Of a stretch of DNA of 64,000 nt, positions 26,469 through 36,187 are shown piece by piece. Numbering within the stretch: position 1 is the stretch's first letter; every line of letters starts with the position of its first letter. Both the position numbers and the translations under genes were made by a program. Source of the DNA: Desulfocapsa sp. (GTDB lineage: Bacteria; Desulfobacterota; Desulfobulbia; Desulfobulbales; Desulfocapsaceae); contig JAQYVF010000004.1 in assembly GCA_030145625.1 (NCBI GenBank), positions 27,585 to 91,584 of the forward strand. Direction: 5' to 3'. The notes beneath the pieces were generated by a model. The model was not told where the DNA came from. It saw nothing but the letters and a program-made list of their open reading frames with translations, and did no database searches.

Positions 26469-29090
26469 TTATTTTTCATGTCTGGATGTTTTTGTCTGAA
26501 AAACAATTCCTTCTTGATTGAGGGTGTTTGCGTGGATGAATACACTTGTTAGGGCATTATCAACATCTGTGACATGAATCGCCTCAGCGATACGATCCTT
26601 CTTTTTATAGTGTGCGGACAGTATGTTGGGGGATTGCAGGATTAGCTTTTCATTCAGGGCATACCCCTTTTCCCCGGGATAGATACCCATGTAGACAATT
26701 TCCATCTCGACAATGTCATTAAAGAAATGGGTACCCAGGGAAATGTCCGGAGAGAGTTTTTGATGCATGATTGCAAGTTCGCAGAGAACTGAGGCGTTTC
26801 GTATATCACTAAAGGAAACAGGTACGCCCAGCTCCGGCATCTTGCTTCCCCAGCGTCCCGGCCCGACCAGCATGGTGTTTTTGTCCTCAGGAAGCGCATT
26901 GGTTAGATCACCGATCAGCCTGGCTACCGAGAAACGCTCGGAAGGAGTCAGTATGCTGTATCTTGAAGGAATGACGTAAATGATTCGATGGATTCGCTTG
27001 GCAACTGCCTGTCCTATTATGGGCCCTTTGGTCTTGAGGATAGTATTTTTTTCCTTGATGTCTTCAGGCAGGGGTGCGCCATTGGTTTCCATCTTGACCT
27101 GAAAGGGTCTGCATTGAAGGAGATTAACCTTGTAGGAATTGTCATTGGAAAAATTTACAGCAAACTCGATATCAACCGGATAGTTATAGGCTTTGGAAAT
27201 GCTGCTGAGCATCTCTTTCATGTCATTGATGAATGTCGTTTCGGTGATGACATTTTTAAAGGTCAGCATCCATGAAAATATGTTTTTGACGCCGAATTTT
27301 TTGGCACGCATCTCCATTTCGTTATCGCGGACCGCAAAGAGTTCAAGGGGCAGGCTGGGTGTTGATTTGACAATGGATTCAAAATCTGTACTCGCATGCG
27401 TGTTGTTTTTCAGGTCAAGAACGTCGACAGTACGCTGACTGTACTTGTGAACGTCATCAGTGTTGATTTCCGGACGTTTTAAAGGGGCGTTGAGCGCCAC
27501 AATGCGGGTGTAGTCATCATCGTGCCGGTCCACTGCACGAGTACCGAGGCCATATACCAGGCGGAGGACCCCATCTGCTGGATTGATGTCCGGATCCCAG
27601 GCAAAAGGGTTGAATGAGTATCCCACCCCGGCCAGCTGCGGCATGTAAAAGTTCCCGTAGAAGGCACCGGAGACTCGCTGGATCAGTAGGGCCATTTCTT
27701 CGTATCGATTCCATAAGCCCCGGTGTGAGCGGTACATCAGGACATCACGACTCAATGAACTTGCGTAGACAGTGCGCACGGCATCTTTGAGCTCTTCTAG
27801 CCGTTCAGCGGGGGTGCCTTGGTTAACACAGAATATGCTTTCGTATTTGCCGGAAAAGGCATTGCCGTAGGCATCTTCCAGCAGACTACTTGAGCGAACG
27901 ATTATTGGTGATTGCCCGAAATAATTCAGTATCTCCTTGAACTGGGTGATTATTCCCCTTGGGAATTTTCCGAGCAGGAGTTTCTCCCTGATTTTTCTGG
28001 CTTCAGTGTATGGGGCATCAGACGCTTTCAGTTGGTGTCGTTCCCACCAGCATTTATTGTTGATGACAAAAGAATAAAAGACATCTGAGCCGACAAAGAA
28101 AGAATCGTGAATTTCCAGCCGTTCTTCCCATTTAGGGTCCGCATTTTTCAGGATAGCGCGAGCAAGCAGCATTCCTGTTGATTTCCCGCCAATAAATCCT
28201 GTGCCGATTATACGTTTACCTATGGATACGAGGTCGGAAAGCTCAAAATGATCTTCGCACAGGTGGGAGACTGTTTTGTCACGGCTGATCATCATCTTGA
28301 TCAACTGGCTGCGGAGTTGGTTGTATCTTTCAGGGTCCTCTTTGCCCTGCGTTGTGCTGATGGTCTGTGCTTCGTTTAGAGTTCGAGTCCAGGCATCCTG
28401 GTGGGTAATGTATCCGTCAATCCACGGTTGTGTAGTAGTTGCCAGTATCTCGGAGACGATAGTACTCTTGGTCACCGGATTGAGGTCGTTTCCTTCCAGT
28501 GCATGAAACATGTACATGGTGGGCGTGTGACGCCCCTTTACTTTCAAGGGTAAAATGTAGTCCTTTTCTCTGATCCTATACAGGTCGAGTACGATTTGGG
28601 CCGTGGTCTGAATAGTAATGATTGAGCGGGGGGTATGTGAATTTCGTTTTATGGCAAAGTAGGCGACCGTGTCTTTGGCATACAGGTACGGACAGGCCAG
28701 TTTGAAGAAATTCCCAAGGAGTCTGTCGCTGTGCCAATCGTCAGCCAAGCCTGACAGGCAGTCAAACACATAACAGGAGCCTTTGCCGCTCTCCTTGATA
28801 ATGTCGAGTATTTTGGTGATAAACTGTTCAAATCCTGCCTTGGCGTTCAGGTTGTGTACTTCGGGCTCAAATCGATCAGGTACGAGAGGTTCATGGGAAG
28901 CAAATCTGAAATAAACCAGTTTTTTTCCGTCGAGATGTGCGCATCTGCAGAACGCGTGTACAAATGGAATCTGATCTCCAATGTCCTCAATCTGCCAGAC
29001 AACATTATCCCCAGCAAATACACCCTGTAAGATTTCGTCAAGGGCTTCAATTCCGGAACTGAACAATGGCTTTGATTCTATTTTATTCAT
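26469..29090 (-). CDS. KaiC/RecA-fold-like N-terminal domain fused to PEP synthase/PPDK-type ATP-grasp domain
   Basis: SSGIEALDEILQGVFAGDNVVWQIED (KaiC-like but no Walker A GKT/S); GTGFIGGKSTGMLLARAIL and SPIIVRSSSLLEDAYGNAFSGKYESIF (PPDK_N-like). Confidence 0.75.
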   Translation of the reverse strand: MNKIESKPLFSSGIEALDEILQGVFAGDNVVWQIEDIGDQIPFVHAFCRCAHLDGKKLVYFRFASHEPLVPDRFEPEVHNLNAKAGFEQFITKILDIIKESGKGSCYVFDCLSGLADDWHSDRLLGNFFKLACPYLYAKDTVAYFAIKRNSHTPRSIITIQTTAQIVLDLYRIREKDYILPLKVKGRHTPTMYMFHALEGNDLNPVTKSTIVSEILATTTQPWIDGYITHQDAWTRTLNEAQTISTTQGKEDPERYNQLRSQLIKMMISRDKTVSHLCEDHFELSDLVSIGKRIIGTGFIGGKSTGMLLARAILKNADPKWEERLEIHDSFFVGSDVFYSFVINNKCWWERHQLKASDAPYTEARKIREKLLLGKFPRGIITQFKEILNYFGQSPIIVRSSSLLEDAYGNAFSGKYESIFCVNQGTPAERLEELKDAVRTVYASSLSRDVLMYRSHRGLWNRYEEMALLIQRVSGAFYGNFYMPQLAGVGYSFNPFAWDPDINPADGVLRLVYGLGTRAVDRHDDDYTRIVALNAPLKRPEINTDDVHKYSQRTVDVLDLKNNTHASTDFESIVKSTPSLPLELFAVRDNEMEMRAKKFGVKNIFSWMLTFKNVITETTFINDMKEMLSSISKAYNYPVDIEFAVNFSNDNSYKVNLLQCRPFQVKMETNGAPLPEDIKEKNTILKTKGPIIGQAVAKRIHRIIYVIPSRYSILTPSERFSVARLIGDLTNALPEDKNTMLVGPGRWGSKMPELGVPVSFSDIRNASVLCELAIMHQKLSPDISLGTHFFNDIVEMEIVYMGIYPGEKGYALNEKLILQSPNILSAHYKKKDRIAEAIHVTDVDNALTSVFIHANTLNQEGIVFQTKTSRHEK

Positions 29091-29161
29091 ACCTTGGTCA
29101 ATGGTTGTTGAGCGTAATTCCCGGAAGCAACATTTTCATTAGATGCCGACACGTTAAGTGT

Positions 29162-29207
29162 CAAGAAAGATCACCTTGTCACGTAAGCGACAGAGTGATC
29201 TTTCTTG
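29162..29207 (-). terminator. terminator hairpin downstream of gdhA
   Basis: CAAGAAAGATCAC...GTGATCTTTCTTG. Confidence 0.75.
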
Positions 29208-29236
29208 TGTGGGTAACGCGGTTGTTGTAAAAACGC

Positions 29237-30577
29237 TTATACGACGCCTTGGTCAAGCATCGCATCCGCCACCTTTACAAAACCTGCAATGTTGGCACCG
29301 TTTACATAGTTAATGTAACCATCTTTTTGCTTACCGTATTGCACGCAGCTTTCGTGGATGTTGACCTTTATCTGTCGCAGTTTCTGGTCAACCTCTTCCC
29401 GGGTCCAGGCAGTTCGTATGGAGTTCTGGCTCATCTCAAGACCGGATGTGGAAACACCGCCGGCGTTGGCTGCCTTGCCGGGAGCATACAGAATCTTGGC
29501 TTTTTGGAACACTTTGACGCCATCTGGGATTGTCGGCATATTTGCGCCCTCGCCGATGGCGTAGCAGCCGTTTTTGACCAATGTCGCTGCATCGTTTTCA
29601 TCGATTTCGTTCTGGGTAGCGCTGGGGAAAGCGATATCGCATGGAACACCCCATGGCCTTTTTCCTTCATAGTATTTGCAGCCCTCTATGGCCTTGGCGC
29701 ATTCACTTATGCGGCCGCGCTTGACGTTTTTCAGTTCAAATACATATTGGAGATCTTGTTCCGTCAAACCATCTTCCTTATGAATAAACCCACCGGAGTC
29801 TGATAATGTAACGACCTTGGCATCGAGTTCAAGAAGTTTTTCAGTGGTATATTGGGCTACATTGCCGGAACCGGACACAGTGCAGACCTTTCCTGCAATG
29901 TCTTCCCCTCTGGTTTTTAACATTTCCAGCACAAAATAAACGCAGCCATAGCCTGTGGCCTCGGGGCGAATCAGGCTACCTCCCCAGTTAACTCCTTTAC
30001 CGGTAAGTACACCGGTAAATTCATTTTTCAGTCTCTTGTACTGGCCGAACATGTAGCCTATTTCGCGTGAACCTACGCCTATATCACCGGCGGGAACATC
30101 GGTGTTTTCACCGATATGTCTGAACAGTTCAGTCATGAAACTCTGACAGAACTTCATGACTTCCATTTGGGATTTTCCCTTAGGGTCGAAATCGGAACCT
30201 CCCTTGCCGCCACCTAAAGGCAAGGTGGTGAGGCTGTTTTTGAAGACCTGCTCAAAAGCAAGGAACTTGAGGATGCCGAGATTAACGCTGGGATGAAATC
30301 GTAAACCACCTTTATAGGGGCCAATGGCGCTGTTCATTTCGATCCGGTACCCTGTGTTTACCTGTATCTCTTGCTTGTCATCGATCCAGGGCACCCTGAA
30401 AATCAAAACCCTTTCAGGGATGACCATTCTTTCAATGATTTTAGCCTCAGCGTATATGGGATTTTTTTTCATGAACGGGATGATGGACTCGGCCACCTCT
30501 TCAACGGCCTGATGAAACTCAACTTCACCAGGATTTTTGCGAATAACTCCAGCCATAAACTCTTTCACGTTTTCCAT
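29237..30577 (-). CDS. gdhA: NADP-type glutamate dehydrogenase
   Basis: GPYKGGLRFHPSVNLGILKFLAFEQVFKNSLTTLPLGGGKGGSDFDPKGKS; VSGSGNVAQYTTEKLLELDAKVVTLSDS. Confidence 0.97.
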   Translation of the reverse strand: MENVKEFMAGVIRKNPGEVEFHQAVEEVAESIIPFMKKNPIYAEAKIIERMVIPERVLIFRVPWIDDKQEIQVNTGYRIEMNSAIGPYKGGLRFHPSVNLGILKFLAFEQVFKNSLTTLPLGGGKGGSDFDPKGKSQMEVMKFCQSFMTELFRHIGENTDVPAGDIGVGSREIGYMFGQYKRLKNEFTGVLTGKGVNWGGSLIRPEATGYGCVYFVLEMLKTRGEDIAGKVCTVSGSGNVAQYTTEKLLELDAKVVTLSDSGGFIHKEDGLTEQDLQYVFELKNVKRGRISECAKAIEGCKYYEGKRPWGVPCDIAFPSATQNEIDENDAATLVKNGCYAIGEGANMPTIPDGVKVFQKAKILYAPGKAANAGGVSTSGLEMSQNSIRTAWTREEVDQKLRQIKVNIHESCVQYGKQKDGYINYVNGANIAGFVKVADAMLDQGVV

Positions 30578-30671
30578 GATGCTCTCCTTTAAATAAAGTA
30601 ATTTTAATATTGACTATTGCTTATTGTCGTTTTTTTAAATTGGGTGATCTTGTTTGGAATAGTAATGGGTT

Positions 30672-30977
30672 GGCACCCTATTGCCGTGTTTATGTTCCTT
30701 ATGTTTAATCCATATAATCATATAGTTAGCGTCTTATTGTGTGGCTTTATCAATAGTGCGGTATGTCAAAAATATGCAATCCGGCAATCATTTGCCAGCA
30801 ACCATACCATAAAAAAAATGTTTTTCACCCGCTAAAACGCACAGGTGCGGCTTGGTGGTAGGTTTTGCTTGTGTAGGCGGGTGCAGGTTATCGGCAGGAT
30901 TGCCGATTTTTTGGGTTGGCAGGTGATATTTGGAAGTACTATTGTCTTATGTAACAGGTAGATTCGGCAAATTTGCC
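30672..30977. promoter_or_regulatory. four GGCA-N4/6-TGCC inverted repeats in the divergent gdhA/nrpR-like intergenic region (candidate operators)
   Basis: GGCACCCTATTGCC 30672-30685; GGCAATCATTTGCC 30783-30796; ATCGGCAGGATTGCCGAT 30890-30907; GGCAAATTTGCC 30966-30977; followed by TTGTTTGCAAACAA 30983-30996. Confidence 0.5.
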
Positions 30978-31021
30978 ATATTTTGTTTGCAAACAATCAT
31001 GGTGTTGAGTAGTTTATTTTT

Positions 31022-32029
31022 ATGAGTGAAAAAACTAAAAGAAAAGAACTTTTGATATTGCGTATTTTGCAAAATGCAGAAACGCCTCTGTCCAGTTCCA
31101 AATTACTAGAGAATCTGCGGGCCATGGGCCATGAGTTCAGCGAGCGGACGGTCAGGTATTATTTCCAGGTGCTTGATGAAAAGGGGCTGACTGAAAATCA
31201 CGGCAAAAAGGGTCGGGTAATCACTGAACTTGGACTTAAGGAACTTGGCAGGGTAAAAATTTTTGACAAAGTTGGTTTCTTAGAGGCCAAGATTGACCAA
31301 TTGACCTACAGGATGGGGTTTGACCTCTATAAAAGAAGTGGAACTGTCATAACGAATATCAGCTTTATTGAGACCAATATGTTGTTCCGAGTTGCACCTA
31401 TGATATGTCAGGTGTATGAGGCGGGCTACTCAATGGGTACTATGATGGCCCTGTTCAGGTCTGGCGAGAAAGTGAGTGGTACAAGAGTCCCGCCAGGAAT
31501 GACAGGGTTTGGGACAGTATGTTCACTTACCTTGAATGGGATTCTTCTTGCCCATGGTATTCCCACTCATTCGAGTTTCGGAGGTCTCCTGGAACTGCAA
31601 GAGCATAAGCCGACACGATTTGTTGAAATTATCAAGTATGACGGTACCAGTATCGACCCATTAGAGGTCTTTATCAGGAGTGGCATGACAGATTATGCCG
31701 GAGCCATTAAGGATGGCAATGGGAGAATTGGTGTCGGTTTCAGGGAGGTGCCGGCCGACAGTCGAGAGAGTGTTATCGCCCTCACCGAGAAAGTAAAGGA
31801 CGTGGGACTTGGTGGGTTCCTGTCGGTCGGTTGGCCCGGGCAACCCCTGTTGGAGATTCCGGTTACTGAAGGAAGAGCCGGGGTCATTGTCATAGGTGGG
31901 CTTAACCCAGTGGCAATTCTCGAGGAGACAGGGATTAAGGTGAGATCCCGGGCAATGGCCGGTATGGTGGAATATGAGAAACTTTTCCATTATCAAGAGA
32001 TGAGTGAGCGTATCAGCGCAATGTTCTGA
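31022..32029 (+). CDS. NrpR-like nitrogen regulator (winged helix + DUF128 domain)
   Basis: LLILRILQNAETPLSSSKLLENLRAMGHEFSERTVRYYFQVLDEKGL; DUF128-like VPPGMTGFGTVCSLTLNGILLAHGIPTHSSFGGLLEL. Confidence 0.85.
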   Translation: MSEKTKRKELLILRILQNAETPLSSSKLLENLRAMGHEFSERTVRYYFQVLDEKGLTENHGKKGRVITELGLKELGRVKIFDKVGFLEAKIDQLTYRMGFDLYKRSGTVITNISFIETNMLFRVAPMICQVYEAGYSMGTMMALFRSGEKVSGTRVPPGMTGFGTVCSLTLNGILLAHGIPTHSSFGGLLELQEHKPTRFVEIIKYDGTSIDPLEVFIRSGMTDYAGAIKDGNGRIGVGFREVPADSRESVIALTEKVKDVGLGGFLSVGWPGQPLLEIPVTEGRAGVIVIGGLNPVAILEETGIKVRSRAMAGMVEYEKLFHYQEMSERISAMF

Positions 32030-32209
32030 GTTAGGCGAAGTGATGGTGTTGCCTACGTAGAGTTCATTGGCGGAGCAGAATACTTTACTGTTCTTGGTGG
32101 GGCTACTTTTTGAGATCACTGTTTCATTTCCATAATAACCTGTCGGTTCATCCCAGGATTTCATTGGCAAAGTATGTTGGGGCCAATATGAATGGTCCTC
32201 ATTGCTCTG

Positions 32210-33529
32210 TTAAAACACCTCATTCTGCCAGCATTCTAGTGCTGCAAGGGCGATTTCCTTGCGCTTTTCGCCTCGTAAGCGCTTGGGAACTTTCTTCTCC
32301 CAGGGGGGGAAGAGCCCAAAATTGACATTGGAAGGCTGGAAACAGCTTGGGTCAGTCTTGGTGAGGTGGGTGATCAGGGCACCAAGGGCCGTTTCCGGTG
32401 GGGGCACGACTGCAGGTTTTCCCTGCAGGCTGCGAGCTGCGTTTAATCCTGCAAGAAGTCCCATGGCTGTGGACTCCACATAGCCCTCTACTCCGGAAAG
32501 CTGACCGGCCAGATAGATTGCAGGTGCTCTTTTGAGTTGCAGGCTTGGCTCCAGTAATTCCGGGGCGCAGACAAAGGTGTTGCGATGGATGGAACCGAGA
32601 CGGACAAAGTCTACGTGCTCCATACCTGGGATCATTCGGAAAATTCTTTTCTGTTCCGGGTAGGTGAGTTTGGTTTGAAAACCGACCAGGTTGTAGGTCG
32701 TTCCCTCTTTGTTTTCTTTTCGCAACTGGACCACTGCGTATGGGTCCTGTCCGGTACGAGGGCTTCTCAGCCCCACAGGTTTCATTGGTCCGTAGCGTAA
32801 GGTGTCTTCTCCCCGGGACAGGATCACCTCAATGGGCAGACAGCCTTCAAAATATTTTTCCTCCTCAAAGGATTTCAGCGGAACAGTTTTTGCCTCAGCA
32901 AGGGCATGGATAAAGGCAAGGTACTGTTCTTTGTCCATGGGACAGTTCAGGTAATCACCAGGGCCGTCTTCCCAGCGTGATTTGGAATAGATGATATTCA
33001 TATCCAGAGATTCTTCTGAAACAATGGGAGCAATGGCATCGTAAAAAGCAAGACGTTTTTTGCCGGTTACTTCTGCCAGGGTGTCAGCCATACCTTCTGA
33101 AGTCAGAGGGCCGGTGGCCAGGATGATTGGGGTCGCCGAATCTGCATGCAGTGTTGTCTGCTCTTCGTGAATCACCTCTATGAGCGGGTGGTTTTCTATT
33201 TGTTCTGTGATCCTGGTCGCAAAATCTTCCCGGTTGACGGCCAGTGCCTGTCCGGCAGGTACAGCTGTTTCGTCGGCAATTCGAATGATGAGTGAATGAA
33301 GACGACGCATCTCTTCCTTGAGTAGACCAACGGCTGAGGTTGCGGCATTAGAACGGAGTGAATTGCTGCAGACCAGTTCGGCCAGGAGAGGTGAACTGTG
33401 AGCCGGACTGAATTTTTGAGGTTTCATTTCATAGAGGCGGACATGGCACCCCAGTTGTACGGCCTGCCATGCAGATTCACAGCCTGCCAGGCCGCCACCG
33501 ATAATATGAATATGTTGTGTAGTCGTCAT
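32210..33529 (-). CDS. trmFO: methylenetetrahydrofolate--tRNA-(uracil-5-)-methyltransferase TrmFO
   Basis: HIIGGGLAGCESAWQ, LVCSNSLRSN, GQLSGVEGYVESTAMGLLAGLNAAR; start set at MTTTQHIHIIGG. Confidence 0.95.
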   Translation of the reverse strand: MTTTQHIHIIGGGLAGCESAWQAVQLGCHVRLYEMKPQKFSPAHSSPLLAELVCSNSLRSNAATSAVGLLKEEMRRLHSLIIRIADETAVPAGQALAVNREDFATRITEQIENHPLIEVIHEEQTTLHADSATPIILATGPLTSEGMADTLAEVTGKKRLAFYDAIAPIVSEESLDMNIIYSKSRWEDGPGDYLNCPMDKEQYLAFIHALAEAKTVPLKSFEEEKYFEGCLPIEVILSRGEDTLRYGPMKPVGLRSPRTGQDPYAVVQLRKENKEGTTYNLVGFQTKLTYPEQKRIFRMIPGMEHVDFVRLGSIHRNTFVCAPELLEPSLQLKRAPAIYLAGQLSGVEGYVESTAMGLLAGLNAARSLQGKPAVVPPPETALGALITHLTKTDPSCFQPSNVNFGLFPPWEKKVPKRLRGEKRKEIALAALECWQNEVF

Positions 33530-33576
33530 GATAGATGGTTTCTTGCTAAAATTTAGAATTGAGGAATTGCTATTAA

Positions 33577-33615
33577 GGCCACCTTGCATAATTGCCTTTT
33601 CGCCCAAACTCTTCG
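33577..33615 (+). repeat. truncated left half of the 141-bp MITE family (copy E)
   Basis: GGCCACCTTGCATAATTGCCTTTTCGCCCAAACTCTTCG matches the full-length left end, then diverges. Confidence 0.75.
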
Positions 33616-33666
33616 GTTTGCTCCTACTTTTTTCAACCTACGGCCCTTTGTCTTTGCCCCCTTGCT

Positions 33667-34248
33667 TTACGGTTTTATGATGGATGTTGGAAGCTTGCGT
33701 CGTCCCCATTGCAGGGCATCTGCGTGGGAGTCGAAGTAGAGATCAATCCTGTTTGGTCCTTTGATGGCCCCTCCTCTGTCCTCGACCACGCCCCAGCCGT
33801 AGCCGGGAATATACATCTTGGTGCCGAATGGGTAGTACTTGGTGTCAGCAGCAATGGTGCCGTCTGCCGGGAGAAAATACCAGGGGAAAAGGATCAGGCG
33901 AACAGGAATTAGCCAAGGTCGCTGCACTGAATCCACTGAAAAGAAACCTTCTTGCGGTTCCATTGGGTAGGTGCCGCTGGCAGTTTTTCCGGTGTATGAT
34001 CGTCCTGCCCCTTTTCCTTTGCTGACATATCGATTCCAGAAATCCAGTTTCAGATAGGCCCAGCTGCCTCGTTCCCAGCTGCAGCACTTGGAGCAGCCGC
34101 AGTAGGCAGTGGTTTCCATCATGCGGCTGACCGGCTTTTTGGCACAGCCACCGAGAAAGAGGCAGAGTAGGATGAGAAAAAGAGATACCCACTTCAGTCT
34201 TGACTGGAGGTGTATAATACCATTCTCTCTCATGTGCGATGGAACCAT
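33667..34248 (-). CDS. 3D-domain lipoprotein
   Basis: Lipobox LFLGGC; METTAYCGCSKCC; PFGTKMYIPGYGWGVVEDRGGAIKGPNRIDLYFDSHADALQWGRR. Confidence 0.85.
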   Translation of the reverse strand: MVPSHMRENGIIHLQSRLKWVSLFLILLCLFLGGCAKKPVSRMMETTAYCGCSKCCSWERGSWAYLKLDFWNRYVSKGKGAGRSYTGKTASGTYPMEPQEGFFSVDSVQRPWLIPVRLILFPWYFLPADGTIAADTKYYPFGTKMYIPGYGWGVVEDRGGAIKGPNRIDLYFDSHADALQWGRRKLPTSIIKP

Positions 34249-36125
34249 TTTTTGATGTCGCCTTCAGAAAATGTCTTGAGTACGGGCCTGCCGTGGGGGC
34301 AGTGGGAAAAGAGGTCCGCTCTGGCCATTTTGTCGAGGAGTGCGTCGATTTCTTCTTGAGCCAGTGCGTCGCCCGCCTTCACAGCGGCCTTGCAGGCCAT
34401 GGAGGCGAGGACATCTTCGAGCATGGATCCTTTTCTGCTGGGACTATTCGAGCTCTCGAATTGCTCAAGAAGGTCGAGGAAGAGTTCTGTGGGAGAGCTA
34501 TGCCCACCAAGCGCCGGAACGGCGGAGATGACATAGGAGCTGCCACCGAATTCGCGTATGGTAAAACCCATTTTATCTATATCATCACCATACAGTTCTA
34601 CTTTCTGTATGTCACCAACAGAGAGTTCCACGGTTTCGGGAAAGAGCAGGGTCTGGCGAACAATAGCATTACGCAGGAATTGTCCTTTTAGTTCTTCAAA
34701 GAGTAAGCGTTCGTGAGCCGCATGCTGATCTATTACAACAAGATCACTGCCGGAGCGGCAGAATATGTAGAGATTGTTAAATTGGCCGATGACCTGAAGC
34801 CCATGGTTTCTGCTCGCAGGGTCATCAAAAACAGGTCTCGGTCCGCTTGCCTTGCTGGCGGTCACTTCTTTGGCAGCAGGTGGTGGTTCTGCAGTAGTCG
34901 GAGGAGCAGCTTGCGCAACAACTGCTGCTGCTGACCGCGGCTTTTGTCGCTGATCTCTTTCAACTGGAGTTGGCGAAGAGAGTATCGGCTGCGTGGTTGG
35001 CTCGACGTGCCATGCAGAACTTTTCTGATGTTCTCTCTTCTCAGCAGGCAGGGAAAGTTGTTCGTGTTTTGAGGAGACAGTTCCAGAGGGAGCAGGAGCA
35101 GCGGCGGAGAAAAATGATTTTTTCAGGGTCTGTTGGTATTGCTGAATGGCCTGTTGAATGGCCTGTACAATGAGCTGGTGAATATCACGGCTACGTCGGA
35201 AACGGACTTCCTGTTTGGTTGGGTGTACATTGACATCCACCTCGGCAGGACTCAGTTGCAGGTGGATAAGGCCAGCGGGATTTTTTCCCTTCATGAGAAA
35301 ACCGCGCAGTCCTTCTGCCACGCCATGGGTCAGCATCCTGTCTTTTACTGAGCGGCCGTTGACCAGGATTCTGACGCGTGCAGACCCCTGAGTGGGTTGA
35401 TCGGGCGGTACCAGATAGCCACGCAGCTGAGGCAGGGACGTGCCTGGCTCGGAGTGGTTGATCTCCATGAAGCTGCCCGAGTAGTTCATGATGGAAGCAA
35501 GGCGATGGGTCAGGCTGTGATTGGAATCCAGGTGCAGGGTTTCTCGGCCGTCAATACGCAGGATAAAGCTGACGTTGGTGGCGGCCAGACTGTAGCTTTT
35601 GATGACTTCTTCGATATGTCCCAGCTCCGTCCGCTGGGTGCGAAGGAATTTTCTGCGAGCAGGTGTGTTGCCAAAGAGGTTGCGGATCTCCATGATGGTG
35701 CCGCGAGAGCAGCCGGTTTCATGGATTTTTGTCAATTTTCCATAATTCAGGATGGCGGTTGTGCCCAGCTCCGCTGCCTGCTGCCTGGAGGTGATGCTCA
35801 TCCGGGAAACCGAGGCAATGGAGGGAATGGCCTCTCCACGAAATCCCAGGGAATTGATTGCATCCAGATCCTGATCAGCAGAAATCTTTGAAGTTCCGTG
35901 CCGCTCCAGGCATAGGAGAACATCATCCTCATCCATTCCCTCACCGTTGTCAATGACCCGGATAAGCCTGGTTCCTCCCCCTTCAATCTCTACTTCGATT
36001 CGATCTGCACCGGCATCCAGGCTGTTTTCGATCAGTTCTTTGACAACAGATGCAGGACGTTCGACCACTTCACCAGCGGCTATGCGGTTGGCAAGTTGTT
36101 CGGGGAGTACACGGATTTTAGACAT
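34230..36125 (-). CDS. mutL: DNA mismatch repair protein MutL
   Basis: MSKIRVLPEQLANRIAAGEVVERPASVVKELIENSLDAGA; DNGEGM; FRGEAIPSIASVS; VNVHPTKQEVRF; CPHGRP. Confidence 0.97.
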   Translation of the reverse strand: MSKIRVLPEQLANRIAAGEVVERPASVVKELIENSLDAGADRIEVEIEGGGTRLIRVIDNGEGMDEDDVLLCLERHGTSKISADQDLDAINSLGFRGEAIPSIASVSRMSITSRQQAAELGTTAILNYGKLTKIHETGCSRGTIMEIRNLFGNTPARRKFLRTQRTELGHIEEVIKSYSLAATNVSFILRIDGRETLHLDSNHSLTHRLASIMNYSGSFMEINHSEPGTSLPQLRGYLVPPDQPTQGSARVRILVNGRSVKDRMLTHGVAEGLRGFLMKGKNPAGLIHLQLSPAEVDVNVHPTKQEVRFRRSRDIHQLIVQAIQQAIQQYQQTLKKSFFSAAAPAPSGTVSSKHEQLSLPAEKREHQKSSAWHVEPTTQPILSSPTPVERDQRQKPRSAAAVVAQAAPPTTAEPPPAAKEVTASKASGPRPVFDDPASRNHGLQVIGQFNNLYIFCRSGSDLVVIDQHAAHERLLFEELKGQFLRNAIVRQTLLFPETVELSVGDIQKVELYGDDIDKMGFTIREFGGSSYVISAVPALGGHSSPTELFLDLLEQFESSNSPSRKGSMLEDVLASMACKAAVKAGDALAQEEIDALLDKMARADLFSHCPHGRPVLKTFSEGDIKKWFHRT

Positions 36126-36151
36126 GAGTTTAAATTCTTGGAAGTACTTAT

Positions 36152-36187
36152 GGCCACCTTGCAAAATTCTAATTGTTCAAGGTACCC
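36152..36187 (+). mobile_element. 36-bp internal-deletion derivative of the 141-bp MITE (copy D, TSD TTAT)
   Basis: GGCCACCTTGCAAAATTCTAATTGTTCAAGGTACCC = both ends joined at the AAAATT direct repeat; TTAT at 36148-36151 and 36188-36191. Confidence 0.85.

Noticed and set aside
30670-30685. TTGGCACCCTATTGCCG as a sigma54 promoter upstream of the nrpR-like gene
   Set aside because: GG-to-GC spacing is 9 nt, not the required 10, and it overlaps the inverted-repeat series; treated as an operator candidate instead.
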